Of a DNA stretch of 64,000 bases, positions 1-14,300 are shown in pieces. Where the stretch lies: NCBI GenBank assembly GCA_033964015.1, contig CM066923.1, forward strand, positions 26,796,168 through 26,860,167. Direction: 5' to 3'. Position numbers and translations under genes: made by a program. The DNA is from Scolanthus callimorphus (lineage: Eukaryota > Cnidaria > Anthozoa > Actiniaria > Edwardsiidae). The notes beneath the pieces are model-generated. The model made no database searches and was not told the DNA's origin. It saw nothing but the letters and a program-made list of their open reading frames with translations. Position 1 is the stretch's first letter; each line of letters opens with the position of its first letter.

Positions 1-46
1 CGATTGTCACGCAACGCTGTCGCGCGTGTGTATGTTATTTTCTAAA

Positions 47-232
47 AGCAATAAAAATACTTTCTGCGTGCTCTCTGGTTTCTTACAAACACTCGGGAAT
101 GTTGGTCGAACTGATAAAACATGAAAGACACTCGCCTTCGGCTCGTGTCTTTCAAGTTTTGATCAGTTCTCCCAACATCCCCCTCGTGTTTGTAAGAAAG
201 CAAAGAGCACGCGGAAAGTACTTTTATTGCTT
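47..232. mobile_element. Foldback MITE
   Basis: Arms of about 88 bp (AGCAATAAAAATACTTTC at the left, GAAAGTACTTTTATTGCTT at the right) meet at TCGCCTTCGGCT near position 135. The 99-296 frame is a translation of this hairpin. Confidence 0.7.
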
Positions 233-923
233 AAATGCTGACTTTCTCAATAGGAACCCTATTTTAGGACAAGTGAAATTTGATATCCTTAAATAACTTT
301 GTAATTATAAATGCTGTGCACGATTTCCAATTAGCTTAATGAACAAATGAACCCTTAGGTAAGTCCCTTTATTCGCAATAGAGAAATGTTCACTAGCTAT
401 GCATTTTCCTTGTCTACAGTGGCAGTTTGGGAAAATGTTAAAACTGTGAGTTCAAAGGTCATATTTGACGTTGTCATAGAAACGTTAATGTAAATATGCT
501 AATTTTGATATTCCCTACAAGCTGAAATATTTACCGTAATGATATCTTCAAACGTATCGAATATAGACCACCCCCTAAGTATTGATATTGTGACCATCCT
601 AGCGAGTGCCTTGCCTTAAACCTTCTGAGTCCTCAATTTACACAAAAAAGAGATATCATAGGATACGAAAAGTCGCTTTTTGGGATATTGCGCGAAAACA
701 AGCATGAAGGCACTCCCATCCCCTTGCAACTATTTTGCAACTTTGCTGATGAACTAACATATTACTAACTAATGAAACACGTAGGATAACTTTTAAAACC
801 ACATGCAAAACTTCTAATGTTTATACATGATTCAATTTATTTTATGCTTTCCACCTGTTTCAGAGCCGAATATATCAGTATATATTGATACAATTACGAT
901 TGAAATTTGATTGAAGTTTGATT

Positions 924-1174
924 GAAACTTGCATCTCGTTTGGCCACCTCAACTCAAGTGAACACAAGTCTGTGCAAGTCGCAACTTGCGTCGACTTGCG
1001 TGAACTGGCGTTTCGTTTGGTCGCAAGTGTACACAAGTTAAAGATGCAAGTTTCCAATTTTCTTCGTTTTCCATATTAACGAAATATTCTGACCAAAATA
1101 AGTCAATGCAAGCGAGCACAAGCCTGTGCAAGATGCATATTAAGGTGGCCAAACGAGATGCAAGTTTCGATGCA
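924..1174. mobile_element. MITE with GATGCAAGTTTC ends
   Basis: GAAACTTGCATCTCGTTTGG and CCAAACGAGATGCAAGTTTC are inverted ends. A related fragment (AAACTTGCATCAACTTGCG, GGCCAAACG) lies at about 1783-1850. Interior repeats of CAAGT-type words occur on both strands. Confidence 0.65.
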
Positions 1175-1202
1175 AGTTGAGTGTCTTGGTCCCTGGGGGG
1201 AG

Positions 1203-1532
1203 ACTCCCATAAAAATAGACGGGGGTGCTCTTCGGGAAAATTGATTTTAGCCCTAAGGGATAGCAAATTGGGTGTGGTCAAAAATACATTTTACCCCTAA
1301 AAGATAGCAAATTGGATGCGTAAAATCCTAATGTTATTGCGGTCCTTAAAGAAATTACCATTGAGTTAAAAAATTTATTCTGTTTTCGCCGAATTTCTAG
1401 GTCACCTTTAGCGTGAGATCCCCTAAGTGAGATAGCAAACTCTTTGGACACTGGACACCCTAAGAGATAGCAGTTGGGTGAATTTTAAACCCTAAGGGAT
1501 AGGACGAGCACCTCCGTCTTTGTTTATGGGGA
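1203..1532. repeat. Inverted-repeat element with AAGGGATAG units
   Basis: Outer segments ACTCCCATAAAAATAGACGG and CCGTCTTTGTTTATGGGG are inverted. Inside, CCCTAAGGGATAGCAAATTGG-like words recur about five times (1250-1500). It looks like a dispersed repeat rather than coding DNA. Confidence 0.5.
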
Positions 1533-2282
1533 AAAACCATAAACCCATAAACTTGGTGCTTTGCGCGCGCACACCACTTTCGAACACTAGGGGGCGCTAA
1601 AGCTAGTGTTTTTCTTGGTTAAAAGACAAGAAAAATAAAGAAATCTCACCCAGTTTCTTGTAAATATAAACAGCTAGAAATATAAGTGCAACATTTTCAT
1701 GACTGCCATTATTATTTTGGTCATAATATTTTGTTAATATGGAAAACGAAGAATAGTTAGTGTTCATTCTCACTTAAAATTGGAAACTTGCATCAACTTG
1801 CGTACACTTGTGATGTGGTGGCCAAACGTAACGCAAGTTGTCGCAAGTTGTGTGAAAATTGAACAAATTATATCAAATTCTCTGCAGCTTTGTTTTTGTT
1901 TTCTAGTCAATTTTGCCTGATCATTTTAAAATTTACCCAGAACGCCTAGCGTGACGGGAGATTGATCGCGGGCTCGAATCATACCATCTTGCCACTCTTG
2001 TCATGCGCTCTTCTCGTGTTCTGATTGGCTGCCTGTTGTAGTGTTCAGGAAGCTTGCGCGAGACCCAACAACTCGTGTTGAAAATAATTGTTCCTTGTTG
2101 TAAATACACTGTAAACAGGCCAAAATAACGTGGTTATCCAGGCTCTTTTCTCTCTCTGCCATTGTAGCAACTATTCCAGAAGTCCCAGCCAGACAACTGA
2201 GGGACTTCTGTTGGTGTGGAGTTAGATTTGGCTGTGTAAGCGAGCCGTGTTCCCACCAGGGTCGCGCCATGTTTTGAGTCCT

Positions 2283-2335
2283 ATGGACGAGTCCTCCGTG
2301 ATAGATCAAGGGGGGACTTGCAGTCACTCAAAAAG
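2283..2335 (+). CDS. TRIP12: TRIP12 candidate first coding exon
   Basis: An ATG at 2283 opens 17 codons plus two bases ([17 protein letters not shown]) and ends at AG|GTTTGT. The two leftover bases join in phase with the first base of the 5900 exon and keep the reading frame open. No similarity supports this short peptide, because TRIP12 N-termini are poorly conserved, so the choice rests on phase and position only. A start further upstream, or an unseen exon in the 3.5-kb intron, is possible. Confidence 0.4.
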
Positions 2336-5300
2336 GTTTGTTCTAAACATTTTAACTACGTAACACTTAACCATTACAGATTCGACAACGTTATACTACC
2401 TTGTGATAATCTGAAATGTTTCGCAATATTACTGCTTTTATTTGTGCCCCACGCCAGCCATATTGTCGCACACGCAGTTTTAAGCTTATTTTGCCAAACG
2501 CGTTGCGATAAACTCAAGTCCTTTGCTTGTCTGGATAACACAACTTTCCCTCGACAAATCCTACCTCATGTATATCAACTAAACAAAGTCTCTATCATGT
2601 TTTGCCGTCGTATTCGTTGTCAAGGACTGGGTTTTTATTGTTTGCTTCTCAGGGAAGCAAATTGAATATGGCTGAGTCGATATCATGGAGTCAAGCAATG
2701 GACTCAGCAGTCTTTCAGTTCTGTTAGTACTTTTGTCTAGTTCTTTATCTCTTTTTAAGCACAATAGTCATTGCTTAATCCTCTCTTGGACGTTTCTGTA
2801 TGTTGCTTTGTTTACAGACAATTCTGTTCAATGCGTTTATAGATCTCCGATCTTGTACCAGAAAATGAAACGAGTTTTGAGAACACCTTAGCGCTGTTTT
2901 ATGGCTGTGTAGCCATAACAAAACTAGAGTACTGCCTTGTTATTCAAATAGTAAGCTTAACAGAAATAATTTTTATGTTTATACCAGAAAGCAGGAACAA
3001 ATACACATGGCCATGATGATAAACACAAACATATTGATGCATGAAGCTTTGTATTGGTTCCAGTTTATATGTTGTGCATGGTTGATGCAAGGAGGTTTTA
3101 TGTGCCACAATAATGAAAAAGAAATTCACTAAATCATAATTTGACATCAATAAACATATTGACAAATTGTCAAACCTTGTGGTCTGGGGAATGTAAACCA
3201 ATTTACTAAAATGCAGCAAGTTACCAAAATGAAGCTCATGCAAGATTGAATAGGACCTTTTCATGGTTTCTTTCGCCATTTTGTGCAAAATACCACAAAC
3301 TTCTCTACAAACAAGTAGTGAAATAATTGTGAAAATATTGCTCATATCAACAAAAGTTTTAGCGTAAAGTAATTCTACTTGGCCCAACAATCACTCTTCT
3401 AAATTTCAGCTTGCTACGCTCTCTAGAAAGTGACCAATTGTAGTTGTTAGTTTCCCGACATGTTTTATGCCCCCTTTCTACCTCTGCCTGATACCCAGAA
3501 TAAGAAAGTTTAATAGACAACGTTTAACAGCTGATATTTCCCCCTTATCCCTTTGTGTCAATCTCCCCTCCCTCAGAGTGTTTCTAGGCCATTTCTCCCT
3601 TCTTCCTGATTCTTCCTGAGGAGGAGCTGAAATCACCATTAGCATTTATTATAGACAAGTTTTTTTTGTGAAAATAAAGGTTTTTTAAGGCCCTTCTTTA
3701 TGCTTGCACCTAAGCCTAGGACCAAACTAATTCAATATCTGATTCAACATTTTGTGAAGATTTCAACAATTCCTTCATTAGCAAGCTTTCAGAGCCTGAC
3801 GGACCTTGGTAAATATTTTAAAATGCATGTTCAGCGATGTTTAACATTGTTCAATGCATGTTTTGTTTAGATCACTGAAAACATGATTTCGGGAAAATGT
3901 TGAACATTGTGTTGAATCATGATCAATAATCCGTAAAATTCAAGGTTCCTGTCATGTAAAATGATTGATATCTTCACAAGTGCCATCTTTTAGTCCTCGC
4001 TCTCAACTGATTTGAAAATTGCTGACTATCTACTGAGTATCAATAAATATTTAGTGCTTAGAAGAAACAATAGACAAGTTGAATGGGCATGTTGAACCAG
4101 TTTGGTCCCTCCAAACTAATGGTTCTTTATTTATTATAATACCGGTATAGCTACAATATAGCATGTGCTCTGATTGGTCCAAATCTATGCTCTATTACAG
4201 TGATAAAGTAATGGTGATAAAGTAATGGTTCTCCCCCGCTACATCATAAAAGCATTAGAGCACAACTGTCTATGACTTTATTGGGAAGAAGAGCACTTGT
4301 GAAGTTGGGAGAGACACTCGAAACATTTTAAAATCACTCACCTGTGGCTCATGATTTTACATCACGCATGCTCTATTGCGCCGATAAAGTCAAAGAAAGT
4401 TGTGCTCTAATGCCTTATTATATCATTCTATTATTCCTTCTATTCACCCCATTGCACAATAGAAGAACCATAGAGACTGTAGAGGATGCACCTACGTAAA
4501 TCTTGAACAAGTAATGAACAAAACCATTACACTTGCAAGGGAGTGAAACCTATAATGTGACCCTCCCTCCTTGTCTTAAATGAGTGAAATTTTGTATTTT
4601 CTACAGGCCTGAGTTACTGTAAATGGCTTGAGGCTTGTTTATGAATCCTTACATACTTATTTATTTATAGAGCTGTTTCATGTATGGTTGTCAGTGACAG
4701 ACTGACTATATGTAAATTCCCTAATGTGTAACGAACAAGAGTATTCTTTGGAAATAATGGACCTTATTCACAATGGGTTCATTTTAAGCAAACTAAATGT
4801 AGAAATTGGCAGTGGCCGAAACATTCTGCACCCCCCTGATGAGGGCCCCTATTTCAACACCCAATCTAAAAATATTCCATGGCTAGACCGAGCCCGTGCT
4901 ATTTTCAGCAGAAACAGTTCTCTGTACTGGTTATTGGACCGAGCCTGCAAGTTATTTCAGCGGCAGTTTGTGCGAAATTACAAAAAACCGGCAAATTTTG
5001 TTTCTTTTCCTTTCACGGTGGCTGCTCGCTTTGCGACGTGTTCGACTCAAGAAATTGAATTTATGTCAGACAGTGAATAATAACACAATTGTTGGATTCG
5101 GTTTTCACATGACATCGATAATCGTCAAGTCCTCGGTTTGTGTTATCTGCCTCAGCTTCGCTTCGGCAGATAACACAAACCTCTGCCTTGCCAATTATCT
5201 ATGTCATGCTCAACCTCATCCAATAATTGCTTATTATTTTATAACATTTTGTTGAAACAACTGTGACATAGCTCATTTGATATTGTTGGTAAAATTAGCA

Positions 5301-8300
5301 CACTTTTTGGTAATTTAGCACATGCTACTAAAGCGATATAATAATAATAATAATGGTTTAATAGTAGTTCTTCCACTGGGTGGATCTTGGCCTACTAATA
5401 TCTACATATTAATATCAATATAGGCATAGAATAGAATAGAAGAATAGAATTTTATTGTGAAAAACACTTAGCTAAAAGCTACTTTTCAGGTTATCACAAA
5501 TAAAAATTGATATGCCTGCTTGAAAAGATGGGTCTTAAGGAAGAAACGATTTAAAAGTTGAAACAGAGTCGGCACAGCGGATCTTCAGTGGCAGTTGGTT
5601 CCAGAGAATCGGGGCATGAACAGAAAAAGCTCTGAGACCATAGGACTTAAGAAAATATTTGTTGATTGCGAGTTTGTTGGGATCAGCAGATGATCGTAGC
5701 GTCCTAGCGGGTGTATAACGAGTGAGAAGATCCCGGATGTAGTTAGGTGCAGAGTCGTTTAGGGATCATGGTTTGGCCACATACATACACTGGAGCATGC
5801 TAGCTAACATTCCTATTTAAAATATTTTTAATATTAAATATTTAAGATATCACCAGCCCAAGATTCAAATTACATCTGCTCATTTGTGTTTATTTTCAGG
5901 ATTCCCTCTAAAAGAAAATCTGAGACTTCTCTTACATCAGATTACAAGGTGGAGGAAAAAAGGTAAATCTAGTTTTTTTTGGTTAAGAGAGTTCTGTGGT
6001 GCAGTAGGGGGTTGATTCTGCCAATATTAGACTGTAACTTTTACAAGTACATTATGTAATCACAATACCACCAAATCTACCGACTCCATTAATATATTCT
6101 TAGTTACAATGTTGATGAATCATTAATAGGTTATCAAGATTCATATCCTCAGGAGAGTGGAGGGGCAATTTTGTTAACTTTTCATAATGCCTAATTTTTA
6201 TTGCAACAAAGTAGAAGTAATTTACTCACTTAATTCTTAGGGCCACCCTGAACAGGTTTAGTAAGGCCAAGAAAGGGGATATCAGAGCCTTAAGCAAGAG
6301 AGGAAGATCTCATTACAAATGCAGACATGTCTGGAAAGGAATCATTAATTTTATTACTAGTTTGTTGCCCTCTGTACAGGGGCATTAGGACAGAGTAGTA
6401 AAATGTAGTGAAAACCCACTCCTTCACTTCGATTCAGGGTTCATATGGCTTCTGGAAAGTCCTGGAATTTAGTTGAAGTCCTGGAATTTAGTTGAAGTCT
6501 TGGAATTTAGTTGAAGTCCTGGAATTTTGAACAAACTCCTGGAAAAATAGAAAGGAATTTCATCATTCACAAAAAGAATGTAATGATCTGGAAAATCATT
6601 TTCATGCATAAAATGCTATATCGAACTGGACAGTAGATTGAAAATTGTCTTGGAAAATTCCTGGAAATGTCCAAAACAGCTCATTGAAACTACTGATTTT
6701 TTTATTTTCTGATCGTACGAACCCTGTGGATTTTTACTGAGTAATAGGTCTGCATGTGTTGACCATTTCTATGCACTTGTAATTCTGTGTGATATCATAA
6801 ATCTGGCTCAAGCCACACATGGAGCTTGTAGTGCCAAATAATTAGAAGGCAGCAAACACAGGATGCTGCAGCATGGATGCCTTTGGGCTCTGGTGGTCTC
6901 GGCATGCATAATATGAAATGAGGTATTGCAAAATGTAGTTTAAATTATAACAAGTGCAACGAAATGGTCAAAACTGTAGCAAAACAGAGCACTAAACACT
7001 CCAAAACCCATTAGAAACCCAATGAAAGAGTGGGTTGTCACTACATGCAACTGATGCTACTGCTTGTACTAAAACAACTAACAGATGTTTCTTAATTTAT
7101 TGTGCAGAAGCAAGAAACCAGTTTGTTCTCAGAACAGTGGGAGTAAAGCGATCTCAAGTACTGCATCACAAGCTTCCTCATCATCATCAACAGCAGTGTC
7201 ATCTTGCCCATACTTGTATGTAAAGGATCTTTAGTCTCATTCATGTCATACCAGTATTCTCATGTAAACATAGTTGTTTGCAATCTCCTTGCCTTCCTCT
7301 GGTAAAGTGTGGAAAAAAGGGAAAATCTAGTGCAATTTGCAGAGTTTGCTTTTTCTTAGGCAAACATCAAATCAAATTCTGGGTGATTACATTATTTTGA
7401 AAAGATTGTTACTCATGACACTTTGAAATAGTAAATTGTTTTTTGCATGTGGTTAGTCACAGAAAACCTGACAAAAAATGATGGAAAACTTCATTCTTGT
7501 TGATTCTTGGATCATACAGCTGCTATCTTGGGGAAGTGCAAAATATAGGACTGGGCACTAGTGAGTTGTAATGCTATATTCAAGATGGTGGTTGCCGGTA
7601 ATACTGGTAAAATACCCTCCATAATGTGCAAGCAGCACACTCTTTTCTTAGTACACCTAGGCATAATATTCTGTAAAAATTTACAGTCAAACCGGATGTT
7701 CATTTCCTCACAACTTTGCAACATTGCTGAACAACATTGCAATATTGATTATCAACTTGCTCGATCAATTTGCAATGTGTCGAGCAAAGTTGCTAATAGC
7801 GCCGAACAATTTCCTAGAAGGAAATCCACCAAGGTGCTGAGTTTTGATTAAACATATGGCTTATTTAAAGCAAAATCATACAAATGGTGAAAAACTGAGC
7901 ACCTTGGTAGATTTCCTTCTAGTAAATTGTTCGGCGCTAGTTAGCAACTTGCTCGACACTTTTGCAAATTGATCGAGCAAGTTGATAATCAATATTGCAA
8001 TGTTGTTCAGCAATGTTGCAAAGTTGTGAGGAAACGAACATCCGGTTTGACTGTAAACAATTTCTTGAAAAAATACAAAGAAAGCAAGATTGTGTGGAAA
8101 AGTGTAATTTTATGGACATCACATTCTATCAGACGCCCTGCTTAATTACCTTTGGTGTTTTTCCTCATCAGTTTACGGCCTAGAGTGTGCTCAAGTAACA
8201 GTCCAACTACATCAACGTCAAGGTAAAACAGATGGTGTGAAAAATTACAGAGTTGGAAAATATTCCTTGATGTGACATACATTGTACATACATCAACCTA

Positions 8301-11300
8301 ACATGACAGAAACTCCTTTGAAAAAGAGGAAAGCAAAACTAAGATAGCCCCTTACCGGTAATTCACCAGACCTTATGGCCAACCATGTTTAATTACAGTT
8401 ATGATTGGACATGTCAAATGACAGGCAGTAATTTCCAGCACTGAGACTAGAATACAAGTGAATAAAGTAAATTAGTGTGTTTTAGTTATTTCTTTGTTCC
8501 TATATAATTAAGAGCATGTAAGTGATATCATGTGGTATCATATAGCATAATTAACAACTATCCCCCGAAGGGGAGGTTAATAGTGGTGGATATACCGAGA
8601 CGCGAAGTTTTAGTATATACCAAATCAGTAGAATAAAATATGGTTTTAAACGATTCAAAACGCAGTATCGCTCGCGAAACGAGCCGCCATTTTCATAGTT
8701 TTCTCAAAACAGTAAATAGTGTTGGATCTCTACTATTTCAGGAACCAATCAGAGCGTGTAAAAATGACTATTCACTGATTTGGTATATACTAATTCCTAC
8801 TGTCTTAGTGACAGCAAAGTGAAATTAGTTGTTTGCACTGCCTCTGATGCCCTGCCTTTTTATTTATTTTATCAGCTCTTCAAGATCACAAAGAACAAAG
8901 AGAACTCATAGCACAACAGCTACATCTACTTCATCAACCACAGGAACTACTGTCAGGCAGCTAAGGTCACACAACAGCAGTAGTACCCATAAACCTGGAC
9001 AGCCCTTAGCAGAAGCAGAGAAAAACTCTCGGTTACCACGGAAACCAGCATTGGCCAGCTCATCTAAAAGCTCTGGTCCAACAGCAAAAGGCAAAGTTTC
9101 TGAAACAGTTTCTAAAAACTGCTCCACAGCTCCCCGTGTTTCTAGCAGGCCATTTGGATCAAGCCTTAGTTTTCTTAGATCAGCCTTCTTGACGGGGGCT
9201 AGAGGAGACCTGGGGAACCATTCAAGCACGGAGAGCTCTAGGGGCTCTCCATTGGCAAACCTTGGACAGGCTCAGAGCTCAGGACAAGCCAGTGATCCGC
9301 CAAGGCCTCAGGGCCTAAGGCGATCACTCAAGACAGCTGAGGCAACGGGGTCCTGTGCCAGCAATAGGTACTGTAGATAAGTCTTTTTCTCCAGGGCTAG
9401 GAATTGTAAACATTAACAAGTCATCCTGTATAGATTGCCAGTGCAACGTCATAGGTTGTGAAGTCAACTGCCATAGGTTGCCAGGGCTGCTTTTTGAAGT
9501 TGCCAAGGCAACTCTCTTAGGTTGTCAAAACAACTTTTGTATGTTGCCAAGGCAACTTTTGTAGGTTGCCAAGACAACTTGCATAGGTTGCCTTGGCAAC
9601 TTCCATTTGAAGTCTTGTGTGGTTACTAGGCCATGTTATCCCCCGGAGCCAAGCTTACTGATGTTGCCAAGGCAACTTTTGTAGGTTGCCAAGACAACTT
9701 GCATAGGTTGCCTTGGCAACTTCCATTTGAAGTCTTGTGTGGTTACTAGGCCATGTTATCCCCCGGAGCCAAGCTTACTGATGTTGCCAAGGCAACTTTT
9801 GTATGTTGCCAAGACAACTTGCATAGGTTGCCAAGGCAACTTCCATTTGAAGTCTTGTGTGGTTACTAGGCCATGTTATCCCCCGGAGACAAGCTTACTG
9901 ATGTTTCATAGCAGACAAGCTTACTGATGTTTCATAGCAGCCAAGAGAAAATGATATATCATTGGATCTGGCCAATTAGTGACTTTGCCATTCATGCACA
10001 GTAAAAAAAATTGGGTAAAACATTGCGTAAATTCACTCAAGGCTGTTACTCGCTCATTTCAGTCAAATCAGTTCAAGTGTGCTAATGTGATGATCCATAT
10101 TGAATGGATAAACATGCATTGGAAATATTGTTAAGTGTCCAACATTTGGTGTTGTTCAGCAGTAGTCGGCGTGGGTCACAACCAAGAAGAGGACCTGGAT
10201 GCGCCGACAGTCACCAAACATGTCTGCCCAAGGGTTAGTATTTACTTCACGGTTTCATGGGAAATTAGAGAGCATACCCTTATGCATATCTCTGAGCAAG
10301 GACCCCTACTTACTGAGATATCATCCAAGGATCACCCTACTTCTGTAAAGGGTACTGTCTTATCTACGATCTCCCTAGTTGACTCAAGGTTATGGGATAG
10401 CTTACCCATATCTCCCTGTAGGTCTCAATGTAAATTGTTTGCATTGTTTTCTCATTTGGTAGAGCTTTGCCTACCCTTGGCAGTTACCTCATGAACGCAT
10501 GCTCAGGTTAAAATACTGGTATATGTGCATGTAGGCAATCAAGTCTGTTGCTTTGTCTAAGAACATTGTATCTCATACTGTAGATGATAAATAGGAACAA
10601 CACAATGAGCATTACATTACATGCAGACTTAGTGTTTTTGGTTCCTCTTTTTCTTTAGTGGAACTCCTGGAAATGAAAGATCACCAGGTAAGATGCATTG
10701 ACTGAATTATTGTTTGTTGACACTGCAAACCTTACAGGAGCAGACAAACCCTGAATGGGCCTTTATCACATGACAGCCATCTTGGATAAATCTTTTGTTG
10801 TTGCATGTGCATCCTCATCATGATTACGAGTTTCTATGGGAAAAACAAAGAATTTTATGGCTGCAGTGTGATAAGGCCCATAGTGGCAAACCAGAGTGTG
10901 TCTGCTTCAGCTTAAATTTTCATTTTCCTGGCTGAGTTTGTGTGTGTTTCTTGCAGCACAAGGAAGTACCAATGAAGCAGGACAATCATCTCGTAATGGT
11001 AAAACAATGTTATGTTAAACTGCACTGATTGTGAACTTGTACTGTATTTTGGTCATGACATCTGACTTAAAAGCATGTCAATCCCTTTAGATGAGGGAGC
11101 AGGAAGTGGTGATTTCCTGATGACAGATGATGGAGAGTTGAAAGATGATGACATGTCCAGGCTGCAAAGTAAGTACTGTGTCATATAGCAGTTTGACTGT
11201 ACAAAAATCAATCACAAAGTAATTTAACAGCAATTTGAATAAAACCTATAGCTGGAGTGATTGCAAATGAATTACAAATTACTCAAAGCAGTCATCTGAA

Positions 11301-14300
11301 ATCCGCTGAACAACAGCAATAGAGCGGATTTCAAATGACTGTTCTGAAACCAATCACAACGTGATCAAACCAATTCTGAACAAAACCTATAGGTCGAGTG
11401 ATAACAATAACAATTCCATATAACGAAAAAAGAAACAATAGTTACCTACTGATAATACCCGGTAACACAGATGCCCCATCTTACATAGGCATGAGGAGCA
11501 CTTATGTAAAAGACATGTTTTTATATCCACATGAGTCAAGAACAAACAACACAGCACTATCTATGTATGGGAGCTCAAGAGCATTACATTTAGTTTTTAC
11601 TATGCAATGGTCCATCGTCAGCTCTGTGTTACTCTGTGCATACTCTGGCATGCAGGTTTTGCCTTTAACCATGAAGTTGTGACCATCTTTTAACAAATCT
11701 GGTGGCTTTGTTGAACAACAAATCTGAACTTATGACCAAATGCAGGCATAAAAATGGATGTTATGTATCATGTACCGTTAATTACTGTACAAGGATCCTT
11801 AAATAGGGATTTAAGTCTGAGGATTGTGAAACCAATGGTCCGTAAGTAAGTGTTCCACTTGATCATCTTATTGTTACTTTTTCAGGTCTTCTAGAGGCTA
11901 GGGGAGTTCCACCTCACCTCTTCAGCTCTCTTGGGCCCAGGATGCACCAGCTACTACATCGAGCTAGCATTGGTGGTTCCAGTAAGTCAAGGCATTTACT
12001 TACAGAATCTTTTATGATGCTGATATCTCACCAGATCTGTATCCATTACAGATAGTAAAGCACAGCAACTTCTCCAAAAGATCCAATCATCAGATGAGAG
12101 TCAGCAGTTACAAGCCGTCATTGAAATGTGTCAGGTAAGCTCGCCAGCCAACATACCACTGACTGTTTTTTTCCCATTTTTCCACTCACTATTTCAATAC
12201 TGGAGCATTTTCCATTTTCAAACGCCTCTAACAAGTACTTTTGGCATTGATATTCAAATTAAAAGAATATGTCCAGGGGAGCCTTTGTAAAATGTCAAAA
12301 TTCACTTTGTTCTTCATCATTCATATAGAGCCATTTTATGGTCAAAGTCATCATTAGTATGTTTTGGACTTTCAAAATACCAAATCAGAAGATTGGACAT
12401 AATTGTATCATACTGTTGCAGAACAATGTTGTGATTCTTACACATTGATGATTACTTATGGGTGTCATGAAATGCAGGGACGTATTAGAAGCTCTATATA
12501 TTAATCAATGTTTCTTCAATTCTGTTCTTCTCTCCAAAGTTGTTAGTCATGGGAAATGAAGAGAGTCTGGCTGGTTTTCCTGTCAAGCAAGTTGTCCCTG
12601 CTCTGGTACAACATCTTAATTATGTCCTGTTTGCAAGATTATCATTATTATTTTATTCAATCCAGATTTTGTATGATGGCTGACTAATATATTTCTTGAC
12701 TTTTCAGATAACGTTGTTGAATAAAGAGCAAAACTTTGAATTGGTAAGTATGGTAATAGTTTCATTATTATTGTTATTATTATTTTTGAATAACTGCAAT
12801 CTTAATTGCTATTATAATATTGCTGTACGTACATTCTCATGTATGAGAGATGTTGTGAAAAAAACTGGGATTAGTCAAAGAATTTAAAGCTTTAAATCCT
12901 ACTTGTTTAGGCGAATCAACACACATCTGATACTTTAAATATATGATTCTACCAGTGTATGCTTATTCAAAGCTCAAAGCAATATTCCGCTAATAGAATA
13001 GCATGAAAAAGCAATATTGCACAAGTCATACTGGTACATGTTCTTGAATTGTATGTATCTTCTCACATTTGACACAAAAGAGATATGATACAATTTTTTT
13101 TTAGAATAAGTTTTTTATATATTTGTAATTCAACCATTTCAGGTTAACCATGCATGTCGTGCATTGACGTACCTGATGGAAAGCCTTCCAAGGTCAACAA
13201 TAGCAGTGGTGGAAGCCATTCCAATTTTCTTAGAGAAGGTAAATCATACTTGTGTGCATTTTCCACCTTAAAAACATCAGAAATTATTCTACATGACTGT
13301 ACGTCCAAGTCAATGCCCATGGAATGGTAGTCCAAGCCAAGATTTGGGTCCAACTTACCACATTTTTTCTTTATTCCAGTTACAAGTTATAGAATGCATG
13401 GATGTAGCTGAGCAGTCCTTGACAGCACTGGAAATGCTATCCAAGAGGCATGGCAAAGCCATTCTACAAGCAGTAAGTTGTGCAGCACAGCCAGATGAAC
13501 TGTAAAATAGACAAGACTGCCATTTCCTTGTGCTATTAAGGATATTTTGTTGTCTATTATACTCGCTTGTGAACAAAGAGGTTGCAGATATATTGAATGT
13601 ATGCCCTTTTGCAAAAGAAGTTGTTTGACCTGATGTTGCAGATTCGCAGTGGTGGATCCTTGATCCCATATCTTGTGTTTTGTAAGCAGCATCCATAATA
13701 TTGTTGAATACAAGTCACTTGACTATGATGTTTTTCCCAGGGTGGTTTGGCATCTTCTCTCTTGTTTTTGGACTTTTTCTCCATCACAGCCCAGGTGAGT
13801 TTGATAGTTTTATGATAAATATATGTTATTTAACGGCTTTAGGTCAGTCTGTATAGGGAAAAAAACTGTGATCAAGGGCTGGAAATTGTTGATGCTGGAA
13901 AATATGCGCACGCAAATGGTTTCCGTGACCTACATTGTAGGTCAAAGATAAGAAAATATTGTGAGATCCTGACTCAAACCCTGCTACTACGACCTACACA
14001 ATAACAAATAACAATTGCAAACTAAGATACCTTGCATTTTTACAATAACCACATGATATTTCAATAATATTTCCATAGCGCTCTGCCCTTGCTATTGCTG
14101 CAAACTGCTGCTCTAGTGTTGGACCAGATGACTTCCATTATCTTGTTGATGTGGTCCAAGTCCTCAGCTCCAGGCTTCAAGTACAAGTGAGTGTAGTTGG
14201 CTCCACTTCAATTTATACTAAAACTGAAATCACTGAACTGCCCCAAATAATCAATCTTGTGTTTCAGGACAAGAAGTCAGTCGAGAGCTGTTGTCTGGCA

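Larger units (their letters stand above)
1..2282. other. Upstream region of TRIP12
   Basis: Apart from the MITEs listed, no gene is supported. The segment 1950-2280, just before the candidate ATG, has the fewest repeats and is where a TRIP12 promoter and 5' leader would lie if exon 1 is right; no clear core promoter motif is visible. Short reading frames here overlap repeats. Confidence 0.4.
2336..5899. other. TRIP12: TRIP12 intron 1
   Basis: A 3.6-kb AT-rich intron if exon 1 is correct. It holds the MITEs at 4245-4425 and 5076-5240 and the LINE fragment at 5427-5765. I see no exon with family similarity, though a short unconserved exon could be hidden. Confidence 0.4.

Noticed and set aside
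2944..3390. A 148-aa - strand frame
   Set aside because: It is AT-rich with hydrophobic, biased composition, no similarity, and lies in the presumed first intron of TRIP12.
4724..5255. Two overlapping frames of about 118 aa
   Set aside because: They run into the foldback at 5076-5240 and show no recognised domain or conserved neighbour.
7512..8183. Short frames on both strands
   Set aside because: They are translations of the two arms of one foldback element and mirror each other.
8906..9229. A 107-aa frame on the - strand
   Set aside because: It is opposite TRIP12 exon 4, which is supported by phase and by similarity at its end.
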